Shown: piece by piece, positions 1-5,895 of the stretch
Position numbering within the stretch: the stretch's first letter is position 1
Layout: every line of letters begins with the position of its first letter
Assembly: GCA_937884015.1 (NCBI GenBank)
Contig: CALGBV010000328.1
Coordinates: 1 to 6,204 of the forward strand
Source of the DNA: an uncultured Bacteroidales bacterium
GTDB lineage: Bacteria; Bacteroidota; Bacteroidia; Bacteroidales; F082
Reading direction: 5' to 3'
DNA length: 6,204 nt
Notes under the pieces: generated by a model
Seen by the model: only the letters and a program-made list of their open reading frames with translations
Database searches by the model: none
What the model was told of the DNA's origin: nothing
Position numbers and translations under genes: made by a program

Positions 1-549
1 GAAGCTGGCGTGAAGTTCATGGACTTCGATGACAATGGCGCCATGGCACGTAAGATGAAAAACTCCACCGATGCCTTTGTATTTTCGCATTACCCGATTT
101 TCTACACAAAAAACTCGGTGCGTTTCAACATCAATTACAAGATTGGAGAAAATTGGTCATTGGGCAATCGCGCTGATTATGAGCACTATTACAACGACGA
201 CCAGACCAACAGCAATGGGTTTTTCATCTGCCAGGATGTGGCCTACAAGCCCGTCGGCAAGCCCTATTCGTTCTCGTTCCGTTATGCCATTTTCGACACA
301 GATGATTATAACAGCCGCATTTATGCCTACGAAAGCGATGTCTTGTATTCGTTTTCGGTGCCATCACTCTATGACAAAGGCATGAGAATCTATCTGTTAG
401 GTCACGTTAAGTTATTCAATTCGCTCAGCATTTACGCACGCATCGGCCGCACCATCTATTCCGACAAGGACGAAATCAGCAGCGGTCCGACACTCATCAA
501 AAGCAACCACAAGACCGATTTGAAAGTTGAAGCAATTTGGAAGTTTTGA
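1..549 (+). CDS. C-terminal part of a helix-hairpin-helix/beta-barrel outer-membrane protein (5' end outside window)
   Basis: The frame is open from base 1 to the TGA at 547-549, giving 182 residues; the gene starts before the window. The translation is a run of alternating, aromatic-rich beta strands, including FSFRYAIFDTDDYNSRIYAY and the ending DLKVEAIWKF. From memory this resembles the C-terminal barrel of Bacteroidota proteins annotated as helix-hairpin-helix domain-containing (ComEA-like), where the motifs FDTDDY.SRIYAYE, LLY.FS.P and a final xWKF/xYKF recur. The helix-hairpin-helix part itself is not visible here, so the name rests on the barrel alone. The terminal aromatic residue (F) fits outer-membrane insertion by the BAM machinery. 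The function of the family is not established. It could be any Bacteroidota outer-membrane barrel of similar fold. No break or frameshift is seen. Confidence 0.7.
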   Translation, partial: EAGVKFMDFDDNGAMARKMKNSTDAFVFSHYPIFYTKNSVRFNINYKIGENWSLGNRADYEHYYNDDQTNSNGFFICQDVAYKPVGKPYSFSFRYAIFDTDDYNSRIYAYESDVLYSFSVPSLYDKGMRIYLLGHVKLFNSLSIYARIGRTIYSDKDEISSGPTLIKSNHKTDLKVEAIWKF

Positions 550-596
550 TTTGGTAACAAACAATTTGTCCTTTTTATAACCAAATCAAGGTTTTT
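546..596 (+). terminator. Candidate rho-independent terminator after the barrel gene
   Basis: TTGATTTGGT (546-555) pairs perfectly with ACCAAATCAA (580-589) in a 10-bp stem that overlaps the stop codon at 547-549. The 24-nt loop holds a small inner hairpin (ACAAA 557-561 with TTTGT 565-569). GG and then five T follow the stem (592-596). The stem is A/T-rich, so its strength is uncertain, but the position between two co-oriented genes, ahead of a separate promoter, fits termination. Confidence 0.5.
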
Positions 597-641
597 GAAA
601 ATGTTTTGAGCGTTTTGTGAGACCACATCTAAGAAAAACAT

Positions 642-649
642 TACTTTTG
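642..649 (+). promoter_or_regulatory. Bacteroidota -7 promoter element for the universal stress protein gene
   Basis: TACTTTTG matches the Bacteroidota vegetative sigma -7 consensus TAnnTTTG exactly and lies 25 bp before the ATG at 675. The best -33 candidate is TTTG at 614-617. It is 24 bp away rather than the usual 19-21, so the -33 half is weak. The predicted leader would be very short, about 15-20 nt. Confidence 0.55.
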
Positions 650-674
650 CAAAGCAAATTGAAAAATACGAACA

Positions 675-1448
675 ATGAAAATCATCCTTGCCACCGATTT
701 CAGCGAAGCCAACAAAACGCTAACGGAGTATGCCATTGATTTACTGAAAGATAAAGAAGGTACCTTGCTCCTTTTCCACGCTTACGAAGGTGAAGACGAC
801 TTTGCGGAAGCCGAAGCGAAAATGAGTTCGACGGTGAATCTTTTGGGCGAATTCGGCAACATTGATGTGAAATCCGTTTTGGTTCAGGGCGACCCTGAGA
901 CCTGCCTGCTGAAACTCATCAATGATGAGCAGGCCGACCTCGTCCTGATGAGCACACGCGGCCGTGGCAACAAGCGTTTTTTGGAAGGCAGCCTCTCCAA
1001 AAAGATCATGAGCTCCTCGCCTATCCCGCTGTTATCCATTCACGAAGACTACCAATACCGCGAAAGCAGCGAGATACTTTTCGTCACCAATTTCAATAAA
1101 AGCGACTTCAACACCATCAGCAAACTCTATGAATTGCTGAAGCCTTTCAATCCGCACATGCATGTCGTTCACTGCATCATCGATGGTTCGCTCACCAAGG
1201 CTTCAAGACTGCTGTTTGAACTGGAAGCCACGCTTAAATATCTGGATTTCAGCGAAAACATAAAATACAAACTCATCTATTCCACCAATCCGAAAGTCGC
1301 CTTGAAGACTTATTGCGACGAGAACGGCATTTCCTTAGTCGCCTTCACGCCACGCCAAAAGCATTTCGGCGACCTGTTTTTCAAGGACCGTGTCACGAAA
1401 GATGATTTTTATGACTTGCATCTGCCGCTGCTGACGTTTAAAAAATAA
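675..1448 (+). CDS. Universal stress protein, tandem two-domain (UspA family)
   Basis: This 257-residue cytoplasmic protein has two consecutive Usp folds. Domain 1 (about 1-125) starts MKIILATDFS with the conserved nucleotide-site Asp at residue 8. It has the family's LVLMSTRG strand and a glycine loop near 96-106 (GRG..., ending GS). The loop is one residue shorter than the canonical G-x2-G-x9-G-S/T, and its first Gly is Ser, so ATP binding is uncertain. Domain 2 (about 131-257) begins EILFVTNF and ends LHLPLLTF but has no glycine loop, which is common in tandem Usp proteins of Bacteroidota. Usp proteins are linked to stress survival and growth arrest; the specific role here cannot be read from sequence. 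The start at 675 is chosen because it gives the canonical N-terminal strand directly after a promoter. No Shine-Dalgarno is seen, as is normal for the phylum. The gene appears monocistronic: its promoter is upstream, and the next gene has its own promoter at 1480. Confidence 0.9.
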   Translation: MKIILATDFSEANKTLTEYAIDLLKDKEGTLLLFHAYEGEDDFAEAEAKMSSTVNLLGEFGNIDVKSVLVQGDPETCLLKLINDEQADLVLMSTRGRGNKRFLEGSLSKKIMSSSPIPLLSIHEDYQYRESSEILFVTNFNKSDFNTISKLYELLKPFNPHMHVVHCIIDGSLTKASRLLFELEATLKYLDFSENIKYKLIYSTNPKVALKTYCDENGISLVAFTPRQKHFGDLFFKDRVTKDDFYDLHLPLLTFKK

Positions 1449-1479
1449 ATTTTCAGCACCCATCAATCAGAAATTTTCC

Positions 1480-1487
1480 TACTTTTG
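1480..1487 (+). promoter_or_regulatory. Bacteroidota -7 promoter element for the riboswitch/receptor transcript
   Basis: TACTTTTG is again an exact match to TAnnTTTG and is the same octamer as the element at 642. No TTTG-type -33 element is present at the usual spacing. Transcription would begin around 1493-1497, only a few bases before the aptamer at about 1500, as expected for a riboswitch leader. Confidence 0.6.
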
Positions 1488-1499
1488 CACCCGATTACA

Positions 1500-1592
1500 C
1501 AATAGGGGTGCCTTTCTTGCTTTGGCAAGATGAAAGACAGGCTGAGATCAAACCCTCCGAACCTGATACGGATAATGCCGAGACAGGGAAAC
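1500..1592 (+). promoter_or_regulatory. TPP riboswitch aptamer (THI box)
   Basis: The conserved TPP aptamer blocks occur in order: GGGGTGCC (1505-1512), GGCTGAGA (1540-1547), ACCCT (1552-1556), GAACCTGAT (1559-1567), GGATAATGCC (1570-1579) and CAGGGA (1584-1589). Pairings worked out by hand: P2 is GGGT 1506-1509 with ACCC 1552-1555. P3 is CTTTC/GAAAG (1512-1516, 1532-1536) continued by TTGC/GCAA (1517-1520, 1525-1528) across a 3-nt bulge, with a TTTG loop. P4 is CCTG 1562-1565 with CAGG 1584-1587. P5 is CGG 1569-1571 with CCG 1578-1580. CTGAGA contacts the pyrimidine ring and the P4/P5 side contacts the pyrophosphate in known structures. A local P1 closing stem is not obvious. The element lies 5' of the receptor gene on the same strand and is expected to repress it when TPP is abundant. 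Confidence 0.95.
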
Positions 1593-1609
1593 GAGTTTCT
1601 CAAAATTTC

Positions 1610-1647
1610 CTCTATTGATTTATTGTTCAACAACTTAAATCAATGAG
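1610..1647 (+). promoter_or_regulatory. Start-proximal hairpin, candidate riboswitch expression platform
   Basis: ATTGATTT (1614-1621) pairs perfectly with AAATCAAT (1637-1644). CTC (1610-1612) with GAG (1645-1647) adds 3 bp across a single bulged T. The loop can form a small TTGT/ACAA hairpin. The stem ends two bases before the receptor ATG at 1650, so it would bury the A/T-rich initiation region that Bacteroidota use in place of a Shine-Dalgarno. No T-tract follows, so translational control is more likely than termination. How TPP binding is coupled to this hairpin is inferred, not shown. Confidence 0.45.
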
Positions 1648-1649
1648 TC

Positions 1650-3863
1650 ATGTCTAAACGACAGTTTTTATTCCTCTTCATTCTGATGCTTTCCGCCAGC
1701 ATGGCGAAAGCACAAAACGAGTTGCCGGAAGGCGACACTTTGCCTTACCTCAAGCAACTTTTGGACGAAGTTACGGTCAGCGCAAGCCGCGTGGGCGAAA
1801 AAACGCCTCTCACCCACTCCGACATCGATGCAGCGGAAATCCGCAAGAACAACAAAGGCGCCGACTTGCCTTATCTGCTGCAAAACACGCCTTCGCTCGT
1901 CGTCACTTCCGATGCCGGAACAGGAATCGGTTACACGGGACTTCACATCCGCGGCAACGACTTGACCCGTATCAATGTGACACTCAACGGCGTACCCGTC
2001 AATGGTGCAGAAGACTATCAGGTTTATTTCGTCGATTTGCCCGATTTGGCTTCATCGGTCGACAACATCCAGGTGCAACGTGGCGTCGGCACTTCGACCA
2101 ATGGAGCCGTCGCTTTTGGCGCTTCAATCAACATCAAGACCGATGAAATCAGCGCCACGCCTTACGCCACGCTCAGCAGTGCAGGCGGCAGTTTCAAATC
2201 GCTGAAAAACACGCTCAATTTCGGCACTGGCCGCAGCGAAAACGGTTTCAACCTCTCTGGCCGCTTGAGCCAAATCCGTTCCGATGGCTACATCGACCGC
2301 AGCTGGGCCAAACTGAAATCATATTACCTTTCGGGTTCCTGGTCCAATCAAAACAACATGCTGAAATTCATTATGATGAGCGGAACCGAAAACACCTATC
2401 AGGCTTGGAACGGCATCCCGAAAAGCATGGTTGAAAGCAATCCGACTTACAATCCCGCCGGCGAAATGTACGACAAAGACGGTAATTTCCTTGGATTTTA
2501 CGACAACGAAACCGACAACTACACGCAGAGCTACTACCAGTTGCATTACGCTCACAATTTCACCGAAAAGCTCACCCTTACCTCCGCGCTTTTCCTGACG
2601 ACAGGCAAAGGCTATTACGAAAACTACATGAACGGCATGGATGTTTCGGGGTATAAACTCAATCCCGTTTGGGTTGATGACGAACTTATTGGAAATTGCA
2701 ACTTCGTGCAGCAGAAATGGTTAGACAATTATTTTTATGGCACTAACCTTAGTCTCAACCATCAGACCAAGCGTTTCAACACTACGTTTGGCGGCGGCTG
2801 GAACCATTTTGAAGGAGCGCATTTCGGGGAACTCGTTTGGGCACAGATTCCCATTCCGACCGATTACGAATGGTACCGCAACCAAGGCCACAAGACCGAT
2901 TTGAACCTTTTCGCCAAAACCAACGCCGAAATCAGCGCACATTTCAGTCTGTTTGCCGATTTGCAATACCGCCATGTCATCTACAATATTGATGGCGAGC
3001 ATGAAGATTTGCGCGACATCACGCAAAGCCACAACTACAATTTCATCAATCCGAAAGGCGGCGTTTTCTACAGCCTCGACGAGAAAAACGATTTCTATTT
3101 CTCCGTGGCTTGCTCACACCGCGAGCCAAGCCGCAACGTGTTTGAAGACACCGACGAAGACCGACTCGACAAGGTAAAAGCCGAGCAACTCATTGATTAT
3201 GAACTCGGTTACAACCGCAAAGGACAGAAATTCAGTTTCAGCACCAACCTTTATTATATGGATTACAAAGACCAACTGGTGCTGACGGGCGAAATCAACA
3301 GCGTAGGCGAAGCCGTGATGACGAATGTCGACAAAAGCTACAGATTAGGGCTTGAAGCATCAGCCAACTACCAGATTTGCAAACAGTTCGCCATCAACGG
3401 AAACTTGGCTTTGAGCCGCAACAAAATCCTCGGTTTCACCGATTATCTTGAAGACTGGGAAAACGGCGGCTATCACACCACTTTCCTCGGCACAACGGAC
3501 ATTTCCTTCTCCCCTAACTTCATTGGCGGCTTCAATCTTTTCTACAAGCCTATCAACGACTTGAGTTTCAACCTGCAAGGACAATATGTCAGCCGACAAT
3601 ACATCGACAACACTTCCAATTTGGAGCGCAGCCTCGACCCGTATTTCATCAGCAACCTGCACATCAATTACGAATGGCAGCAGAAAGTGTTCAAAACGCT
3701 GAATTTCAGTCTTTCCGTGAACAACATTTTCAACCATCGCTATTGCAGCAGCGCCTGGGTTTACCGTGCCTTTATGGGCCAGGAATACGGCGAATATCTC
3801 ATTGACGGCTACTTCCCGCAAGCCGGCATCAATTTCATGTTTGGGGTGACGATTGGAATATGA
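1650..3863 (+). CDS. TonB-dependent outer-membrane receptor, probable thiamin/thiamin-precursor uptake
   Basis: This complete 737-residue protein imports a substrate across the outer membrane using TonB-ExbBD energy. A signal peptide covers residues 1-21 (MSKRQ, hydrophobic FLFLFILML core, then AKA before Gln22). A TonB-box-like segment LDEVTVSASR (38-47) leads into the plug (about 45-165), with LHIRG (98-102), LNGVPVNG (112-119), IQVQRGVGTSTNGA (140-153) and GASINIKT (157-164). The rest (about 168-737) is the 22-strand barrel, ending INFMFGVTIGI. It lacks the N-terminal carboxypeptidase-regulatory-like domain of SusC-type receptors and has no SusD partner, so it resembles the vitamin/metal (BtuB-like) class. 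The substrate is assigned only from the TPP riboswitch in its leader; TPP-regulated TonB receptors for thiamin are known in Bacteroidales. The ATG at 1650 gives an intact signal peptide; an ATG at 1643 is out of frame. The AbiE-like operon converges on it with a 30-bp gap, in which I see no hairpin terminator. Confidence 0.9.
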   Translation: MSKRQFLFLFILMLSASMAKAQNELPEGDTLPYLKQLLDEVTVSASRVGEKTPLTHSDIDAAEIRKNNKGADLPYLLQNTPSLVVTSDAGTGIGYTGLHIRGNDLTRINVTLNGVPVNGAEDYQVYFVDLPDLASSVDNIQVQRGVGTSTNGAVAFGASINIKTDEISATPYATLSSAGGSFKSLKNTLNFGTGRSENGFNLSGRLSQIRSDGYIDRSWAKLKSYYLSGSWSNQNNMLKFIMMSGTENTYQAWNGIPKSMVESNPTYNPAGEMYDKDGNFLGFYDNETDNYTQSYYQLHYAHNFTEKLTLTSALFLTTGKGYYENYMNGMDVSGYKLNPVWVDDELIGNCNFVQQKWLDNYFYGTNLSLNHQTKRFNTTFGGGWNHFEGAHFGELVWAQIPIPTDYEWYRNQGHKTDLNLFAKTNAEISAHFSLFADLQYRHVIYNIDGEHEDLRDITQSHNYNFINPKGGVFYSLDEKNDFYFSVACSHREPSRNVFEDTDEDRLDKVKAEQLIDYELGYNRKGQKFSFSTNLYYMDYKDQLVLTGEINSVGEAVMTNVDKSYRLGLEASANYQICKQFAINGNLALSRNKILGFTDYLEDWENGGYHTTFLGTTDISFSPNFIGGFNLFYKPINDLSFNLQGQYVSRQYIDNTSNLERSLDPYFISNLHINYEWQQKVFKTLNFSLSVNNIFNHRYCSSAWVYRAFMGQEYGEYLIDGYFPQAGINFMFGVTIGI

Positions 3864-3893
3864 TGATTTTCATTTTGGTGATTTGCGACATTT

Positions 3894-4919
3894 TCACACA
3901 TTCTTAAAACGACTTCTTAGTTCTTCCAAACGCTCAATCAACGTGCCGAAATCCAAAGATTGGCCGTAAATGAAACTATGCTGCATTTGCATATAATCAG
4001 TTCGATAGGAATCAAGCAAAGCACCCGTAGGAATAAAATCTATCTTATCCGTTGCATCAAGCGAATAGTCCACGCCGCCAACATGATAGAATTTAGAACG
4101 GTGCGCGATAATGGTTTCATACAAATCCTTATCTGTCAATGCCTGCTTGCCGAAATCAGTGTCCATCAACCGTTCAATATCATAAAGGTGTCTACTCATC
4201 CGCTGATACCTAGGCAATTTGCGCTGAAACTCTTCGTTCAGAAGGAAGACCTTTTCCAAAAATGTCCTTGAAGGAAGTACAGTTGCCGCAAGCGCAATGT
4301 TTTCATCATCTTCGTTCGGGAAACATTCTCCGATAAGTGATTGCAAAGGTTTCACTTCAAACGGCTCGCGCATTCCCAAACAGCTTATTTCAATTTTCAC
4401 CACGGGAGGCAAATAGACATTCCTTCTCCCCACGACAGGTTGATATTCCAGCAACAAAGTAGTCGGATCACTGTCATGGTCAATCAGCGAACCATCGGGT
4501 TTTGTCGTGACAGGAATCACCTTGCAGCCATCAAGCTCCCATTCCGAAAACTTTTGCTCCAGTTTGGTGGCCATCTCGCCTATTACATAGTCGCGGGAAG
4601 CTTCCCTTAGCAGCTTGATCTGATTATTGTTTCTACATTCAGCAGCTGGCAGGCCTTTCACTTTTCCGAAAAATTCGCGGTCGATGCACAAGTCAATGTC
4701 TTCCGAAAAACGATTGATGAGTTTCCAGCCTTTGCTTAACGAAGTGCCACCTTTAAAGAGCAGATAATCATGACAATCAAGCGAAAACAGGGCTTTGAGT
4801 GCAAGCGTCACCCACCAATCCTTTTCCACTGCGTTTTCATCGGGCAACTGCTTTTCAAGAGTCGTCCGCTGAATCATGGCCAATCGGTCGGCAAGGTTAT
4901 TGTTAATCCACAGGCTCAT
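3894..4919 (-). CDS. abiEii: AbiEii-like nucleotidyltransferase toxin of a type IV toxin-antitoxin / abortive infection system
   Basis: This 341-residue cytoplasmic protein belongs to the AbiEii/AbiGii (DUF1814-like) nucleotidyltransferase family. Visible motifs are EKDWWVTLAL (32-41, the family's N-terminal KD.WV block), KGGTSLSKGW (56-65) followed by RFSEDIDL (70-77), and the metal-binding pair Asp74/Asp76 of the polymerase-beta-like fold. Further on come KIEIS (175-179, the likely third acidic strand), RTFLEK (218-223) and RHLYDI (243-248). All expected catalytic positions look intact, so the toxin is probably active. Family knowledge: AbiE toxins are growth-inhibiting nucleotidyltransferases, and related enzymes modify tRNA; the target here is unknown. 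Its ATG overlaps the antitoxin stop by 4 bp (ATGA, 4916-4919), indicating translational coupling. G+C is about 48% in a hand-counted stretch, so composition does not mark it as foreign. An alternative is a stand-alone nucleotidyltransferase of unrelated role, but the paired gene argues against that. Confidence 0.92.
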   Translation of the reverse strand: MSLWINNNLADRLAMIQRTTLEKQLPDENAVEKDWWVTLALKALFSLDCHDYLLFKGGTSLSKGWKLINRFSEDIDLCIDREFFGKVKGLPAAECRNNNQIKLLREASRDYVIGEMATKLEQKFSEWELDGCKVIPVTTKPDGSLIDHDSDPTTLLLEYQPVVGRRNVYLPPVVKIEISCLGMREPFEVKPLQSLIGECFPNEDDENIALAATVLPSRTFLEKVFLLNEEFQRKLPRYQRMSRHLYDIERLMDTDFGKQALTDKDLYETIIAHRSKFYHVGGVDYSLDATDKIDFIPTGALLDSYRTDYMQMQHSFIYGQSLDFGTLIERLEELRSRFKNV

Positions 4920-5503
4920 AACAGCACCTCCTTTATCAGTTTACTCATCCATGCCGACATCAAGTCTAAGTCGTGTGCGAAGGTCTGTTCCTTGGCAAAG
5001 GTCTTTACCAAATGGGCTATTTGCTTCAGTTCATCTTCCGTGAAACCGTTTTCTCCATGACACTTCAAGGCTTGATATAGCGTACCCATAAAAGGGTCTT
5101 TAAAGGCAAAATTTCGTGGGCTAGCATGTTTCAGCATGACTTGTTTCTGTCCCAATTGCATCATACGGGTTGCGCCGTTGGTCAAATACATATACACCAC
5201 AGGCACTTGCGTTGACAGTCCCAACTGATTCAAAGCCACATAACCATTGGGCAACACCTTGGCGTGGTCTCTGTTGGCAATGGCTTTCACCACCACATCG
5301 GGATCGGGATACACGATGCCGAAGCGTGTTTTCACCGGTTTCAGGAAAACGCCATTTGAAAGACGCACCAAAGTCCCGTCTTCGACCAATTGTGCCAGAA
5401 CTTTTCTCACATACTCCTCATCATAGCCCGGGAAACTCGACACAAAGAATATCGTTCCCCGTTTGCAGCGTCCTATCTTTTTTCTGATTTCTTCCGTTAC
5501 CAT
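4916..5503 (-). CDS. abiEi: AbiEi-like antitoxin / autorepressor (DUF6088-like winged helix)
   Basis: This protein has 195 residues when started at the ATG at 5501-5503. An in-frame TTG two codons upstream (5507-5509) is a less likely start. Residues 1-57 form a winged helix-turn-helix typical of AbiEi-type proteins: EEIRKKI, then KRGTIFF, a recognition-helix region YVRKVLAQL (31-39), and a wing LVRLSNGVFLKP (45-56). The C-terminal part (about 60-195) contains YPDPDVVVKAIA and GYVALNQLGLS, resembling the antitoxin domain of the DUF6088/AbiEi group that is often paired with AbiEii in Bacteroidota. In type IV systems the antitoxin does not bind the toxin but counteracts its effect and represses the operon. 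It is first in the operon and overlaps abiEii by ATGA. No Bacteroidota -7 element is seen in the 100 bp upstream, which is AT-rich sequence of foreign composition, so the native promoter may be missing or unconventional. The exact subfamily is less certain than the pairing. Confidence 0.85.
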   Translation of the reverse strand: MVTEEIRKKIGRCKRGTIFFVSSFPGYDEEYVRKVLAQLVEDGTLVRLSNGVFLKPVKTRFGIVYPDPDVVVKAIANRDHAKVLPNGYVALNQLGLSTQVPVVYMYLTNGATRMMQLGQKQVMLKHASPRNFAFKDPFMGTLYQALKCHGENGFTEDELKQIAHLVKTFAKEQTFAHDLDLMSAWMSKLIKEVLL

Positions 5504-5513
5504 ATTCAATATT

Positions 5514-5861
5514 CTATCCGAAACTTTTCAAAAATTTCGGAGTGTTTTTCATATTTAAATCATATATATAAATATTATCATAATTTACCGGTACTAAAGT
5601 ACTTCCGTTTTGCTTAAGACCATATTTATCATTTATTTTTACTACTTCAGTTTTAGTATATTTTAGCCAGTTAACATTTAAGTAATCTTCTTTCTTTTCT
5701 TCAAGTAGTTTACCTGTATAAATATCCATTGGAATATAATCTAAATCTCCATTTTCAGTTATATGCTCATGAACTTTAATATAACTTGTACCATCATCAT
5801 GATCAAGATAGATGTCTTTATCATTTGTTTTATAAATATAACTATCATTTACTATATACAT
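5514..5861 (-). CDS. AT-rich hypothetical protein with WG-repeat-like C-terminus, probably truncated at its N-terminus
   Basis: This is 115 residues if started at the ATG at 5859-5861, but the frame stays open upstream to 5906 and the upstream codons look coding (TYTENGELKDH). The true gene therefore probably began further upstream, and its 5' part is missing. There is no signal peptide or membrane segment. The sequence is acidic and rich in Asp, Lys, Tyr and Ile. The blocks TENGELKDHMYI (upstream of and across the ATG) and TENGDLDYIPMD are 43 codons apart and suggest a degenerate tandem repeat. Near the C-terminus, KINDKYGLKQNG followed by LVPVNYDNI resembles a WG-type repeat (KxGLIDxxGxxxIPxxYD). 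Composition is about 24% G+C, against about 48-55% in hand-counted lines of the adjacent abiE genes. The stop (TAG, 5514-5516) is 10 bp from the abiEi start on the same strand, so co-transcription is possible. Function is unknown. Confidence 0.5.
   Translation of the reverse strand: MYIVNDSYIYKTNDKDIYLDHDDGTSYIKVHEHITENGDLDYIPMDIYTGKLLEEKKEDYLNVNWLKYTKTEVVKINDKYGLKQNGSTLVPVNYDNIYIYDLNMKNTPKFLKSFG
5518..5540 (-). promoter_or_regulatory. 23-nt imperfect inverted repeat upstream of abiEi, candidate operator
   Basis: CCGAAA (5518-5523) pairs with TTTCGG (5535-5540). After one C/A mismatch, TTT (5525-5527) pairs with AAA (5531-5533) around a 3-nt centre, giving 9 paired positions over 23 nt. It lies 14 nt upstream of the abiEi ATG. 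From memory, characterised AbiEi repressors bind inverted repeats of about this size in their own promoters, so this is a reasonable operator candidate. It also lies inside the 3' end of the neighbouring AT-rich reading frame. It could instead be a weak terminator: on the plus strand a short T-run follows after 4 nt, while on the minus strand there is none. Confidence 0.35.
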
Positions 5862-5893
5862 ATGATCTTTAAGTTCACCATTTTCAGTATATG
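5749..5893. repeat. Imperfect direct repeat pair in the AT-rich tract
   Basis: CCATTTTCAGTTATATG at 5749-5765 recurs as CCATTTTCAGTATATG at 5878-5893, differing by one T and offset by 129 bp at the left edge. On the minus strand both encode TENG followed by an acidic residue and Leu, so the repeat is at least partly a protein repeat of 43 codons. The second copy ends at the compositional breakpoint. Confidence 0.6.
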
Positions 5894-5895
5894 TT

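Larger units (their letters stand above)
5504..5893. other. AT-rich island with sharp compositional edges
   Basis: A hand count over 5521-5880 gives 86 G or C in 360 bases (about 24%). The abiEi line 5281-5340 has 33 of 60 (55%), and 5941-6060 to the right has about 40%. The left edge falls at the abiEi start codon and the right edge at about 5889-5896, where the reading direction also switches. The island has no transposase, terminal inverted repeats or tRNA. It is either foreign DNA or a fragment from another genome joined during assembly. Confidence 0.7.

Noticed and set aside
1643..1657. Four-codon frame (ATG AGT CAT GTC TAA) overlapping the receptor start
   Set aside because: It is too short to support as a leader peptide without comparative evidence. 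The ATG at 1650 gives the clear signal peptide.
3864..3893. Bidirectional terminator between the receptor and abiEii
   Set aside because: The similar blocks in this gap (CATTTT, GATTT) are direct rather than inverted repeats; no stem with a T-tract was found.
5504..5509. TTG two codons upstream as the abiEi start
   Set aside because: The ATG at 5501-5503 is a stronger start codon, and the winged-helix domain begins equally well from it.
5591..5602. Small inverted repeat GTACT-AA-AGTAC as a second AbiEi operator
   Set aside because: It has only 5-bp arms, does not resemble the 5518-5540 repeat, and is about 90 bp from the start; chance is likely in AT-rich coding sequence.
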